NCBI RefSeq assembly: GCF_902497875.1
Contig: NZ_CABVHY010000021.1
Location: 1-64,000 of the forward strand
Direction of reading: 5' to 3'
Origin: Pseudomonas fluorescens
GTDB lineage: Bacteria; Pseudomonadota; Gammaproteobacteria; Pseudomonadales; Pseudomonadaceae
DNA length: 64,000 nt
Part shown: one piece after another, positions 24,360 through 34,500 of the stretch
Layout: each line of letters opens with the position of its first letter
Numbering within the stretch: the stretch's first letter is position 1
Made by a program: the position numbers and the translations under genes
Notes under the pieces: generated by a model
Databases searched by the model: none
The model's input: only the letters and a program-made list of their open reading frames with translations
Told to the model about the DNA's origin: nothing

Positions 24360-24800
24360 TCAGGCCTGCGGCATTTTGCGAAAGCCCACCGCCAGGCGAT
24401 TCCAGGCGTTGATGGTGGTGATCGCCACCGTCAGGTCGACCATTTCCTTGGCATCGAACTCGGCGCTCAACTGTGCGTAATCTTCATCCGGTGCGTGAGT
24501 TTCGCTGAGCAGCGTCAGGGATTCGGTCCAGGCCAGGGCCGCACGTTCACGTGGAGTGAAGAAGGGTGTTTCACGCCAGACCGACACCGCATACAGCCGG
24601 CGTTCGGTTTCACCGCCCTTGCGGGCGTCAGCGGTATGCATGTCGACGCAGAAGGCGCAGCCGTTGATTTGCGAAGCGCGCAACTTGACCAGTTCGATCA
24701 GCGTTTTTTCCAGCGGCAGTTTCGTCACCGCGGTTTCCAGCGCGATCATGGCTTTGAGGGCGTCCGGCGAGGCGGCGTAGAAATCGATACGAGGTTGCAT
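24360..24800 (-). CDS. Carboxymuconolactone decarboxylase/AhpD-like protein
   Basis: A 146-residue all-helical protein with the AhpD-type redox motif CAFCVDMH (CxxCxxxH) near residues 48-55 and the family ending WNRLAVGFRKMP. These proteins act as alkylhydroperoxidases or related thiol peroxidases. I chose the ATG at 24800, preceded by GGAGCAC. The gene is convergent with the efflux pump gene, with only 7 bases between them. Confidence 0.92.
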   Translation of the reverse strand: MQPRIDFYAASPDALKAMIALETAVTKLPLEKTLIELVKLRASQINGCAFCVDMHTADARKGGETERRLYAVSVWRETPFFTPRERAALAWTESLTLLSETHAPDEDYAQLSAEFDAKEMVDLTVAITTINAWNRLAVGFRKMPQA

Positions 24801-24939
24801 GATGTGCTCCATAACAAGTGGGTGTGCAGCTACGGTAGCCCCGCCTGTGGTTGGCACAAATAGCCAATTATTGGGAAGTTGAGGATGCCAATCGGCGGTG
24901 AATACTCGCCGACTGCCACCAGAAAACACCACACACCCC

Positions 24940-26382
24940 CTAAGTCCTGCTGCGCAACCACTGCAAAAAGCCCTTCTTCTCCACCGCTTTCGGCACTTCC
25001 CGGGTCAAGGTTTGCGCGGTATGCAGACGGTAATCCAACAGGTTTTTCATCGCATCACCGATGTCGCGACGGGCATCCAGGCAGGGTGTGAGGTATTCCT
25101 TTTCGATGCGATACAAGGTGCAAAAGGTCTTGGCCGAGAAGTCCGCGGGCACCGCCCCGCCTTCGAGGATCCCGGCCTCGCCGATCACTTCTCCGGGGCC
25201 CATGCGCCCGGCCTCGAATTTACTGCCGCCGCGGCTGAGCGCCACCGATACCACTCCGGATTCGATAATGAACAGATGATCGCTGACTTCGCCGCTGGGC
25301 AGGATCATCTCGCCGGCGCGGAAGGTTTGCAGCTTCATGTTCTGGCTGAAGGTGTCTTTCTCCTCCTGGCGCAGGGTCGAGAAGATATTCGAGCTTTCCA
25401 GCAACGCCCGGGGCCGGGAAAAGTTGGCCGGCGCAGCGTTCTCTACCGTCGACAGCACGCTCACGCCCGAGGCCTTCAGGTGCCGGAAGGCCAGATCGAA
25501 CAGCTGATTGCGCACTTCGCGCTTCTGGCCCATGGACGAGACAAATCCGCTGATTTCGTATTCCACCCCGCCACTGCCGAAGCTTTTCAGCGTCACATTC
25601 GGTGCGGGTTGGCCAAGCAGTTGCCGACAGCCCTGCATGGCCCGCTCCAGCGCTTCGATCACCGTTTGCGGGCGGGCATGAGGGCTGATCTGCAGGCTGA
25701 CGGACAAGCCGTGCATGTCGCTGGGCCGGCTGAAGTTGATGATCTTGGCCTTGGCCGCCAGGGAATTGGGGATCACTGCCATGCTGCCTTGGGCGGTTTG
25801 CAGGCGAGTCGCCCGCCAGTCGATATCGGTCACCCGACCTTCGGTGCCGTCGATGGAGATCCAGTCATCCAGTTGATAAGGTTTGGTGGTATTCAGGACG
25901 ATGCCGGAAAACACATCGCTGAGGGTACTTTGCAACGCCAGACCGACAATGATCGCCACGGCACCGGAAGTCGCCAGCACACCCTTGACCGGTAAATCCA
26001 GCACGTAGGCCAGTGCGGCGATGATCGCGATCAGGAAAATCACCGCGCCGAGCAAATCCTGCAACAGCCGCCCAGTGTGGCCGACCCGCTGCATCATCAA
26101 AACGCCGCTCAACACCGTCAGGGTCCGCGCGCAGAACAGCCACCAAGCGATCTGCAAGCCAGTGGCGGCCAGGTGCAAGGGCACATTCTCCGGCCAGGGC
26201 GGCGGTTGCATCGGGTTCATGCCTTCGTTGAACAGCAGCACGCTGAACAGCGAGAAAATCACCAGGCGCACCGCCAGTCTCCAGTTGCTGCCACTGGCCG
26301 AGATCAGCCGCCACAACAGCAGGTCGATAAGGATCAAGGCCAGAGCGCAAAGCAGCGGGTGATCAGTGAGAAGAGACGGCAT
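24940..26382 (-). CDS. MscS-type channel fused to a cyclic-nucleotide-binding domain
   Basis: A 480-residue inner-membrane protein. About five N-terminal membrane segments (residues 1-165) end in the MscS pore helix (GALxxxGLALQSTLSDVFSGI). The MscS beta and lower domains follow (GTEGRVTDIDWRATRL, VIPNSLAAKAKIINFSRP), then a C-terminal CNBD (about 350-470, FRAGEMILPSGEVSDHLFII, GPGEVIGEAGILEGG). This is the bCNG architecture, in which cyclic nucleotides gate or modulate the channel. The Arg normally in the phosphate-binding cassette is not evident (GGAVPADFSA). The start at 26382 has GGAG 8 bases before it. Confidence 0.9.
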   Translation of the reverse strand: MPSLLTDHPLLCALALILIDLLLWRLISASGSNWRLAVRLVIFSLFSVLLFNEGMNPMQPPPWPENVPLHLAATGLQIAWWLFCARTLTVLSGVLMMQRVGHTGRLLQDLLGAVIFLIAIIAALAYVLDLPVKGVLATSGAVAIIVGLALQSTLSDVFSGIVLNTTKPYQLDDWISIDGTEGRVTDIDWRATRLQTAQGSMAVIPNSLAAKAKIINFSRPSDMHGLSVSLQISPHARPQTVIEALERAMQGCRQLLGQPAPNVTLKSFGSGGVEYEISGFVSSMGQKREVRNQLFDLAFRHLKASGVSVLSTVENAAPANFSRPRALLESSNIFSTLRQEEKDTFSQNMKLQTFRAGEMILPSGEVSDHLFIIESGVVSVALSRGGSKFEAGRMGPGEVIGEAGILEGGAVPADFSAKTFCTLYRIEKEYLTPCLDARRDIGDAMKNLLDYRLHTAQTLTREVPKAVEKKGFLQWLRSRT

Positions 26383-26449
26383 CAAACAACTCCAGCGAAG
26401 GCCAATGGCGCGAAGATCGCACAAATTACCCATGTGGAGTTATAGCTTT

Positions 26450-26488
26450 AAAAAGCCAGACAGGGGCTTCTGAAGAAGCCCCTGTCTG
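26450..26488 (-). terminator. Intrinsic terminator for the ycaC-side transcript
   Basis: CAGACAGGGGCTTC / GAAGCCCCTGTCTG is a perfect 14-bp stem with a TGAA loop. On the minus strand it is followed by GGCTTTTT, so it probably ends transcription coming from the ycaC gene before the MscS gene. Confidence 0.75.
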
Positions 26489-26516
26489 TTGTTGAACCGC
26501 TCGGGTGTACACGCAC

Positions 26517-26604
26517 CTGTAGGAGCTGCCGAAGGCTGCGATCTTTTGATCTTCCACCGATTCAGCTGATCGCGAAAAGATCGCAGATTACACCAGCGCC
26601 TACC
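26517..26604. repeat. REP pair, second arm decayed
   Basis: CCTGTAGGAGCTGCCGAAGGCTGCGATC (26517-26544) faces a shorter copy, GCGAAAAGATCGCAGATTACACCAGCGCCTAC (26572-26603). Same class as the copies at 1.4 and 46.5 kb. Confidence 0.8.
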
Positions 26605-26614
26605 CAAGGCAGGT

Positions 26615-27241
26615 TTATTTGCTGCTGCTGAGGGTGTTGTAACTGGTCATCAGGTTGCGGTAGTCGGGTATATGGTTGGAGAACAAAGTGCCCAGCCCTT
26701 CCACATCGTTGCGCCAGTCGCGGTGCAACTCGCAGGCCAGGCCGAACCAGGTCATCAGCTGTGCGCCAGATGCCGACATGCGGTCCCAGGCCGATTGGCG
26801 GGTGAGTTCGTTGAAGGTGCCAGACGCATCGGTCACCACGAACACTTCAAAGCCTTCCGCCAGTGCCGACAGCGCCGGGAATGCCACGCAGACCTCGGTC
26901 ACCACGCCAGCGATGATCAGTTGCTTCTTGCCGGTGGCCTTGATTGCCTTGACGAAGTCTTCGTTGTCCCAGGCGTTGATCTGCCCCGGCCGGGCAATGT
27001 ACGGCGCATCCGGGAACAGTGCCTTCAACTCCGGCACCAGCGGGCCGTTGGGGCCGGTCTCGAAACTGGTGGTGAGGATGGTTGGCAGCTTGAAGTACTT
27101 GGCCAGATCGGCCAGGGCCAGCACGTTGTTCTTGAACCGGTCCGGTTCGATGTCGCGCACCAGCGATAGCAGGCCTGCCTGATGATCGACCAGCAGCACC
27201 GCGGCGTTGTCTTTATCCAGACGTTTGTAAGAGGTAGCCAT
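26615..27241 (-). CDS. ycaC: YcaC-type isochorismatase-family hydrolase
   Basis: A 208-residue cysteine hydrolase. Catalytic residues are Asp in VLLVDHQAGL, Lys in ATGKKQLIIAGVV and Cys in TEVCVAFPAL. Stretches such as SFETGPNGPLVPELKA, ARPGQINAWDNEDFVKA and SNHIPDYRNLMTSY are nearly as in E. coli YcaC, and the length is the same. YcaC is an octameric hydrolase of unknown substrate. A related gene lies immediately upstream on the same strand. Confidence 0.93.
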   Translation of the reverse strand: MATSYKRLDKDNAAVLLVDHQAGLLSLVRDIEPDRFKNNVLALADLAKYFKLPTILTTSFETGPNGPLVPELKALFPDAPYIARPGQINAWDNEDFVKAIKATGKKQLIIAGVVTEVCVAFPALSALAEGFEVFVVTDASGTFNELTRQSAWDRMSASGAQLMTWFGLACELHRDWRNDVEGLGTLFSNHIPDYRNLMTSYNTLSSSK

Positions 27242-27298
27242 TGTAGTAGTCCTCGCTTCTTATCGATGCCGAGTGAAATTCGGCGTGGGGGTACTCGA

Positions 27299-27982
27299 TT
27301 AGCGCTGGGAGTCCAGCACTTCGTGTTCGTTCGCCACTTGCTGAGCCTTGAGATAGCTCTCGATCAGCAATTGATAATGGGGCATGGCCTGGGCGTAAAC
27401 AGCAGCCCACTGCTCGGCGTCAGGACGGTTCCACGACCCTTGCAGCTCAGATAGCGTAGCCATGATGTCGATCGGCACCACCCCGGCCTGGGCCAAACGG
27501 GCAATCGTCAGATCAGTGGCAAGTTTCGAATGGTTGCCGGAGGCGTCGACCACGGCAAAGACCTTGTAGCCTTCATGCACCGCGGCAATCGACGGAAAGG
27601 CCAGGCAGACACTGGTCAGGGTGCCGGCGATGACCAGGGTTTTCTTGCCGGTGGCTTTCACCGCGGCGTGAAACTCAGGGTTGTCCCAGGCGTTGATTTC
27701 ACCTTTGCGGGCCACGTATTGCGCGTGCGGCGCCTCCTGATGAATTTCCGGAATCAACGGCCCGTTCGGTCCTTGTGGCACCGAGGCGGTGGTGATCACC
27801 GGCATCTTCAGCAAGGTCGCGGCTTTGGCCAGGGCAATGGCATTGGCGCGCAGTTGCGGCACGTCGATATCCTTGACGATCTGGAACAGCCCGCTCTGGT
27901 GGTCAATCAACAGCAGTGCGCTGTCGTTGGGGTCGATGATTGGTTTCAGGCCATTGAAGTTGGCCGCATTGGTAGTGCTCAT
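27299..27982 (-). CDS. Isochorismatase-family hydrolase, YcaC paralogue
   Basis: A 227-residue cysteine hydrolase, paralogous to the downstream ycaC: Asp in LLLIDHQSGL, GPNGPLIPEIHQEAP, ARKGEINAWDNPEFHAA, Lys in ATGKKTLVIAGTL and Cys in TSVCLAFPSI. The start at 27982 is supported by AGAGGAAA. The gap to ycaC is 57 bases, so the two are likely co-transcribed. The substrate is unknown. Confidence 0.9.
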   Translation of the reverse strand: MSTTNAANFNGLKPIIDPNDSALLLIDHQSGLFQIVKDIDVPQLRANAIALAKAATLLKMPVITTASVPQGPNGPLIPEIHQEAPHAQYVARKGEINAWDNPEFHAAVKATGKKTLVIAGTLTSVCLAFPSIAAVHEGYKVFAVVDASGNHSKLATDLTIARLAQAGVVPIDIMATLSELQGSWNRPDAEQWAAVYAQAMPHYQLLIESYLKAQQVANEHEVLDSQR

Positions 27983-28064
27983 GAGCGTTTCCTCTTTATG
28001 TTGGGCAACAGCCATCCCTGGCCTGTAACCGACCTACGCATCCTGGGTAGAACGGAGTGTTTTA

Positions 28065-28931
28065 TCAGCCGCGCATCTGACCGAACTGGCCGGACTGGAA
28101 GTCGGCGAATGCCTGATGGATTTCCTGCTCGGTGTTCATTACGAACGGGCCATGGCCGACGATGGGCTCGTCGATCGGTTCGCCACTGAGCAGTAGCACC
28201 ACTGCATCGTTATTAGCCTCCAGGCTGAGCTGATCGCCGTTGCGTTCGAACAAGGCCAGCTGTCCTTCGCGAACGCTTTCCAGGCCGTTGACCTGAACCG
28301 TGCCGCGCAGCACCACCAGCGCCGTGTTACGACCTTCGTGCAGGTCCAGGGTCAGCGCCTTGCCGGCGTTCAAGCGAATGTCCCAGACATCGATCGGGGT
28401 GAACGTGCGCGCCGGTCCGGTATGACCGTCGAATTCACCGGCGATCAGCCTCAGGCTGCCGGCCTGGTCCTTGAGCGGCAGGTTCGGGATATCGCCATCG
28501 AGGATGGTCTGGTAACCGGCATCGGCCATCTTGTCCCGGGCCGGCAGGTTGACCCACAGCTGGACCATTTCCAGGGTGCCACCGCTGCGGGCGAACGCTT
28601 CAGAATGGAACTCCTCATGCAGGATCCCGGAGGCAGCAGTCATCCACTGCACGTCGCCGGGGCCGATCTTGCCACCGCTGCCGGTGGAATCACGGTGTTC
28701 CAGTTCGCCTTTGTAAACGATAGTCACGGTTTCAAAACCACGGTGCGGATGCTGACCAACGCCACGTCGTTGCGTCGTTGGGGTGAACTCGGCAGGGCCG
28801 GCGTGATCGAGCAGCAGGAACGGGCTGATGTGTTTGCCCAGGCTGTCGTAGGAAAACAGCGTACGAACCGGGAAACCGTCGCCCACCCAATGGGCCTTTG
28901 GGCTGGTGTAGATACCGATGATGTTCTTCAT
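28065..28931 (-). CDS. Pirin-family protein
   Basis: A 288-residue bicupin. The metal-binding region of the N-terminal cupin reads RRGVGQHPHRGFETVTIVYKGELEHRDS with the HPHRG motif, followed by DVQWMTAASGILHEE. Bacterial pirins include quercetin dioxygenases (YhhW) and regulators of pyruvate dehydrogenase. Which applies here is not known. The start is the ATG at 28931, matching the MKNIIGIYTSP family start. It is divergent from a LysR gene and upstream of the ycaC pair, so the three minus-strand genes may be one operon under LysR control. Confidence 0.92.
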   Translation of the reverse strand: MKNIIGIYTSPKAHWVGDGFPVRTLFSYDSLGKHISPFLLLDHAGPAEFTPTTQRRGVGQHPHRGFETVTIVYKGELEHRDSTGSGGKIGPGDVQWMTAASGILHEEFHSEAFARSGGTLEMVQLWVNLPARDKMADAGYQTILDGDIPNLPLKDQAGSLRLIAGEFDGHTGPARTFTPIDVWDIRLNAGKALTLDLHEGRNTALVVLRGTVQVNGLESVREGQLALFERNGDQLSLEANNDAVVLLLSGEPIDEPIVGHGPFVMNTEQEIHQAFADFQSGQFGQMRG

Positions 28932-29020
28932 GGTGGGCCTCCGAAAGTGGTTGAGTGAAACCATGGACACACCTTAAATCCGATACCTTTGATGCGGTAG
29001 ACTGCAAAAATCACTCTTAG

Positions 29021-29038
29021 CGTTCTATTTGGAGAACG
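29021..29038. promoter_or_regulatory. Inverted repeat at the lysR start
   Basis: CGTTCT-N6-AGAACG is a perfect 6-base inverted repeat that ends 4 bases before the GTG start and includes the GGAG ribosome site. Position between two divergent genes suggests an operator, perhaps for autoregulation by the LysR protein. Confidence 0.4.
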
Positions 29039-29041
29039 ATA

Positions 29042-29947
29042 GTGGAAGACCTGAACACCCTCTACTACTTCACTCAAGTGGTGGAACACGGTGGTTTCGC
29101 CGCCGCCGGGCGTGCGCTGGACATGCCCAAGTCGAAACTCAGCCGGCGTATTTCGCAGCTCGAAGAGCGCCTCGGCGTGCGGCTGATTCATCGCACCAGC
29201 CGGCATTGTTCGCTGACCGAAATCGGTCAGGAGTACTACCAACGTTGCCTGGCCATGCGGGTCGAAGCCGAAAGCGCGGCGGAAGTCATCGAGCGCAACC
29301 GCTCCGAGCCTCAGGGGCTGGTGCGCATCAGTTGCCCGACGGCGCTGCTCAATTCCTGGGTCGGGCCGATGCTGACCCGCTACATGCTCAAGTACCCGCG
29401 GGTGGAGCTGTTTATCGAGAGTACCAACCGCCGGGTCGACCTGATTCACGAAGGCTTCGATATCGCCCTGCGCGTGCGTTTCCCACCACTGGAAAGCAGC
29501 GACCTGGTGATGAAAGTGCTGGGCAACAGCACCCAATGCCTGGTGGGTAGCCCGGACTTCCTGACGCGCCTGTCGTCACCCGCCTCTCCTGCCGACCTCA
29601 GCGGCCTGCCAAGCCTGCACTGGGGTGCGGCGCAACGCGAATACCACTGGGAACTGTTCGGCCCGGAGGGGGCCAGCGCGGTGATCCGCCATCACCCGCG
29701 GATGGTCACCGATGACCTGATCGCTCTGCGTCACGCGGTGCTGGCCGGTATCGGCATCGCCCACCTGCCCGGCGTGGTGGTGCGCGAGGACCTGGCCGCT
29801 GGCAGGCTGGTCCAGTTGGTACCGGGCTGGACGCCAAAATCCGGGATTATTCATGCGATCTTCCCCTCCCGACGTGGTTTGCTGCCTTCGGTGCGGACCT
29901 TGATCGACTTCCTGGGGGAGGAATTCAGCCAAAGCGACATTGCCTGA
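29042..29947 (+). CDS. LysR-family transcriptional regulator
   Basis: A 301-residue regulator. The N-terminal winged helix (about 1-60) reads LNTLYYFTQVVEHGGFAAAGRALDMPKSKLSRRISQLEERLGVRLIHR, followed by a substrate-binding domain (about 90-290). The start is a GTG at 29042 with GGAGAACGATA in front. It is divergent from the pirin and ycaC genes and probably regulates them. Group placement is with the CrgA/AaeR-like LysR proteins. Confidence 0.95.
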   Translation: MEDLNTLYYFTQVVEHGGFAAAGRALDMPKSKLSRRISQLEERLGVRLIHRTSRHCSLTEIGQEYYQRCLAMRVEAESAAEVIERNRSEPQGLVRISCPTALLNSWVGPMLTRYMLKYPRVELFIESTNRRVDLIHEGFDIALRVRFPPLESSDLVMKVLGNSTQCLVGSPDFLTRLSSPASPADLSGLPSLHWGAAQREYHWELFGPEGASAVIRHHPRMVTDDLIALRHAVLAGIGIAHLPGVVVREDLAAGRLVQLVPGWTPKSGIIHAIFPSRRGLLPSVRTLIDFLGEEFSQSDIA

Positions 29948-30063
29948 GTCGCTGGTGAAGCGGTCGAATTGTCCGATTTGTGGCGTATTTGTCACTGGCT
30001 CAGATTATATTTCAATCATAATATTCATCTCGTACTCTTCACTGAACCGCAGAGGAATTCCCC

Positions 30064-30603
30064 ATGCAAAGCCCCTCCCGCGAAGCAACCCTGGCCCAGT
30101 GGATCGCTCAGGAACAGACCATGCGCGCCCGTCTGGCCGGGCCCGGCAGTCTGTCCATGGCCGAAGTCAGTGCGTTGTCGCCAACGGAGTTTTTCGAGGG
30201 GATCGGTAACGGCGAACTGCCCTCGCCGCCCATTGGCACGTTGCTGGACTTCATCCCTATCGAGTGGTCCGCCGGGCTGTTCATTTTTCAGGGTACGCCC
30301 GACTCACGGCACTACAACCCGCTGGGCAGCGTACATGGCGGCTATGCCGCGACCTTGCTGGATTCCTGCATGGGCTGCGCGATCCACACCCAACTGAAAA
30401 AGGGTCAGGGCTATACCACCCTGGACCTGCGCATCAGTTATGTCCGCGCCCTTACAGGCAGCAGCGGGCCGGTACGCGCCGAGGGCAAGATCGTCCATCT
30501 GGGGCGTTCGACGGCATTGGCCGAGGGGCGGATTTATGATGTGGATGGCCGGCTGTATGCGACCGGGTCGACGACTTGCATGATTCTTGAGGATCGGGGG
30601 TAA
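30064..30603 (+). CDS. PaaI-family hotdog-fold thioesterase
   Basis: A 179-residue acyl-CoA thioesterase of the PaaI/4HBT type. The catalytic region is NPLGSVHGGYAATLLDSCMG (HGG with a following Asp), and the core strands are LDLRISYVRALTG and GRSTALAEGRIYDVDGRLYATGSTTC. The N-terminal extension of about 45 residues is helical. GAGGAA precedes the ATG. The substrate is unknown. Confidence 0.88.
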   Translation: MQSPSREATLAQWIAQEQTMRARLAGPGSLSMAEVSALSPTEFFEGIGNGELPSPPIGTLLDFIPIEWSAGLFIFQGTPDSRHYNPLGSVHGGYAATLLDSCMGCAIHTQLKKGQGYTTLDLRISYVRALTGSSGPVRAEGKIVHLGRSTALAEGRIYDVDGRLYATGSTTCMILEDRG

Positions 30604-30750
30604 GGCGAGCAAGCTTGGTCTTGCGGGGACGCTCTTTGGGGCCGGATTCATGACTTGCGGTAAACATTGCTTTGTCGTTCCAGCGGTTTTTCTCATAGGC
30701 ACGAATGGGGATACTCGTGGCCATCCCCACTGCAACCCCTGGAGTCATGC

Positions 30751-31554
30751 ATGTCTATTCCCGCGTTCGGCCTTGGCACTTTTCGTCTGCAGGGCCAGGT
30801 GCTCATCGACTCGGTGAGCAACGGCCTTGAACTGGGCTATCGAGTGATCGACACCGCGCAGATCTACGAGAACGAAGCCGAGGTCGGCCAGGCCATCGCC
30901 AACAGTGGCATCCCTCGCGAAGAGCTATTCATCACCAGCAAGATTTGGGTCGCCAACTTCGCCAAAGACAAGCTGATCGATAGCCTCAAGCAAAGCCTGC
31001 AAAAACTCCAGACCGATTACCTGGACCTGACCCTGATTCACTGGCCATCACCGGAAGACCAGGTACCGGTTGCCGAATTCATGGGCGCGCTACTCGAAGC
31101 CAAACAACAAGGCCTGACGCGGCAGATCGGTATTTCCAACTTCACCGTCGACCTGATGAAGCAAGCCATCGCAGCCGTCGGTGCCGAGAACATCGCCACC
31201 CACCAGATCGAACTGCATCCCTACCTGCAAAACCGTACCGTTGTCGAGTTCGCGCAAAGCCAGGGCATCCACGTCACTTCGTACATGACCCTGGCCTATG
31301 GCGAAGTGTTGAAGGACCCGCTGATCCAGCAGATCGCCGATCGACTTCAGGCCACTGCGGCGCAAGTCACACTGGCCTGGGCCATGCAGTCGGGTTACGC
31401 GGTGATCCCCTCCTCCACCAAACGTGCCAACCTTGCGAGTAACCTCAAGGCCTGTGCCCTGACCTTGAGTGCCGCCGACATGGCGCTAATTACCACCCTT
31501 GAACGTGGCCAGCGTCTGACCAGCCCCAAAGGCATCGCGCCAATCTGGGATTGA
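30751..31554 (+). CDS. dkgB: Aldo/keto reductase, 2,5-didehydrogluconate reductase B type
   Basis: A 267-residue NADPH-dependent AKR, the same length as E. coli DkgB. The catalytic tetrad is visible: Asp in YRVIDTAQIYENE (with Tyr just after), Lys in ITSKIW and His in LTLIHWP. Nucleotide-binding residues are in IPSSTKRANLASNL. The start MSIPAFGLGTFRLQGQVL matches the family, with GGAG upstream. It reduces 2,5-diketogluconate or methylglyoxal-like carbonyls. Confidence 0.9.
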   Translation: MSIPAFGLGTFRLQGQVLIDSVSNGLELGYRVIDTAQIYENEAEVGQAIANSGIPREELFITSKIWVANFAKDKLIDSLKQSLQKLQTDYLDLTLIHWPSPEDQVPVAEFMGALLEAKQQGLTRQIGISNFTVDLMKQAIAAVGAENIATHQIELHPYLQNRTVVEFAQSQGIHVTSYMTLAYGEVLKDPLIQQIADRLQATAAQVTLAWAMQSGYAVIPSSTKRANLASNLKACALTLSAADMALITTLERGQRLTSPKGIAPIWD

Positions 31555-31572
31555 ACCACCCAGCCGTCGCGA

Positions 31573-34500
31573 TCAGTGCTGGTGCAGAGCCTGGGCCAGG
31601 CGTTCCATAGCCTCTTGCAAGGCCGCGACCGCCTGGGTCAGTGACGCTTTATCACGCTCGCCAATGGCCGCTTCCAGACCTTCGCAACAAAGGATCAAGT
31701 GCTGCGCCTGGACGATTCGGGCACCGCCCTTGATCCGGTGCGCCAGATCCCTGAGACCTCGGTGGTCGCGGTTGGCGTAAAAATCCTGAAGCCGGATCAG
31801 GTCTTCTTTGTTGCTGGAAGCCAGGTCATCCAGCAGATTGTCGATCAGCGTCCGGTCCGCGCCGACCCATTGCTCCAGACCGCGCAGGTCAAATTCAGCG
31901 GATGTTGGTCCGATGCTCTTTTCAAGCGGTATCGAGGTCGTGCCTGGAGCCCTGGAGGCCAATCGGGCGTTCAGGTCGTGCAGGCTGATGGGTTTGAACA
32001 GGCAATCGTCCATCCCCGCGTCCATGCAGCGGATCTTTTCTTCGCGCTGGGCATTCGCGGTAAATCCAAGGATCAGGCAAGCCTCGAGGCCCAGGGTTTG
32101 TTCTTCATCGCGAATGGCGACGGCCAGTTCATAGCCGCTCCTGACCGGCATATTGCAGTCGGTGATGACCACGTCGAACTGATGATTTCGCCAGCATTCA
32201 AGTCCCTGCTCCCCATCCTCGGCCTCCAGTATGCGGTGACCCAGATAGCTCAGTTGCTGGGTCAACAACAGACGATTGGCCGGGTAATCATCCACCACCA
32301 GGATACTCAGCGGTTGAGTAGGCAGCAGATCTTCCGTGACCGGGACTGTCGGTTGAGCCAGCGCCTGCAGAACCGGCAGTTGCAGCCTGACCTCGATCTG
32401 CGTTCCCAGGCCCGGGACACTGTTCAGTCGCAAGGTACCGCCCATCATTTCACACAACGAACGGCTGATGACCAAGCCCAGACCCGACCCGTGACGCACC
32501 GACTGAGCTGGATTGCCGACCTGAGTGAACGGACTGAACAAGCGCTGCTGGTCATGGATGCTGATACCGATTCCCGTGTCCTCGACCCGCAGGCAAATGC
32601 CCAGATGTCCCGGCTGCGAGCCTGGCTCGACCTGCACCCTCAGACGCACTTCACCGGTGTCGGTGAACTTGATGGCATTGCTCAGCAGATTGGAAACGAT
32701 CTGCTTGAAGCGCAGTGGGTCAATAAGCACTTCGCGGTCACTCTTGTCGTCCAGCTCCAGTACCAATCGCAGGTGCTTGTCCTGAGCCAACCCTTCGAAG
32801 ACCCTCACTACAGACCCGACCAGTGCCCGAAAATCGGCCCGCTCCGGGGTCAGGGAAAGATGCCCCGATTCGATCCGCGCAATGTCCAGAATGTCGCCGA
32901 TCAAGTCCAGCAACTCCCGCGCCGCGGCTGAAGCGACCCCTATCGAAAAGCGGTCCGTGATGCCCTGCGCCGCCCGTTTCGTGGCCAGTTCGAGCATGCC
33001 AATCAGCGCGTTCATCGGGGTACGGATTTCATGGCTCATCGTTGCCAGGAACCTGGTCTTGGCCCGATTGGCATCGTCCGCGGCATCCTTGGCTTCTTGC
33101 AGTTGTTGCAACAGCAACTGACGCGTGCGGATCAGTCGGCGCTGGTAGGCAATCCAGCTCAATGCCAGTAACAGCAACCCGGCAGCCAGGGCAAAGCCCT
33201 GGATGATCACCGTACGGTTGCGCAACCAATAGCTGTCCGCCACTACCACTTCATTGCGCCAACGATTGGCCAGCTCATCCATTTCTTCCGGCGGGATGCT
33301 TAACAAGGCCTTGTTCAGGATCGAATACAGTTCAAGGGCACCCCGATTGGTGGCAAAGGAAATACGCGCTGGCTCCGTGCCCACTGTGCTGGTTATGCGC
33401 AAGCGATCGCGGTAGCGGCGGGAAATCATGTAACGCGCGCTGATCAGCGAGTTCAGGGCCGCATCGGCCTTTCTATTGACTACCAGTTCCATCGCCTGGG
33501 CCTGGTTTTCCACTTCAATCAAACGAATGCCCGGAGCCGCGGCCAGAACAAATTCGCGCATTCCGTTGCCGCGAACAAGGGCCAGGCTCTTGCCTGCCAT
33601 ATCATCCAGTGTGTCGGGACTGCCGGCGCGGGTGTTGGTGACTAACACAAAAGGGTTGACCAGGTAGGGTCGAGTGAAACGCAACCCGGTCTCACGCTCA
33701 GCGCTATGGGTAATGACCGCCAGCAGATCGGCCTCACCGTCTTGCACTTTCTGGATTTGCCCGGTCAACGAACTGCCCCGCACCATATCGAACTTCAGTC
33801 CGGTGCGCAGGCTGATCTTGGCCAGGACCTGGGCACTGAGCCCAAGGAACTCGCCCTTTTCGTCGAAAAATGAAAGGGGCACAACGTCATTGATAACCGC
33901 GACTTTCAGCCGCGGATTTTTTTCCAGCCAGTGTTGCTCGCTGAGACTGAAGTTCAGCATCTGCTGGCCGGTGAAGCTGGTCCTGCCGGAGCTCCAGCGG
34001 CGCAGAATGGTCATCCGCTCACCGATTGGAATCACCGCCAGCGCTGCGTCGACAATTCGCCGCAGACGCTGGTTTCCACTGTCCATTGCAAAAGCGAAAG
34101 GGTTCATTTCCAGCCGGGAAAAGTCTGTCAGCTGGACATTGTTCAGGTAGTTATTGTTGATCAGATATTGGGCGCTGATCGAGTCGCCCAGGTACACATC
34201 TGCCTGACCAAAAGCCACCGCGCCGATGGCACTCAGGGGCGAAGGATAAAGTTGCAGGCTGGCATCCGGATAGAAATCGCGCACGGCCTGAGGCGGCAGG
34301 TAATGGTTGAGCATCGCCACGCGCTTGCCTGCCAGATCGGGTGGTAGCTCGCTGCTGTCGCCATTGCGAGTGACCAGTGTCGGCAAGTCTTCGGCGTACT
34401 CCTGAGACATGGCCAGTTGCGGGTCGGCGGCCTCGAAACCGTTGGCCGTGCCTAACAGATCCAGCTCCCCGCGTTTCAATGCATCGATGACCGCCTCGCG

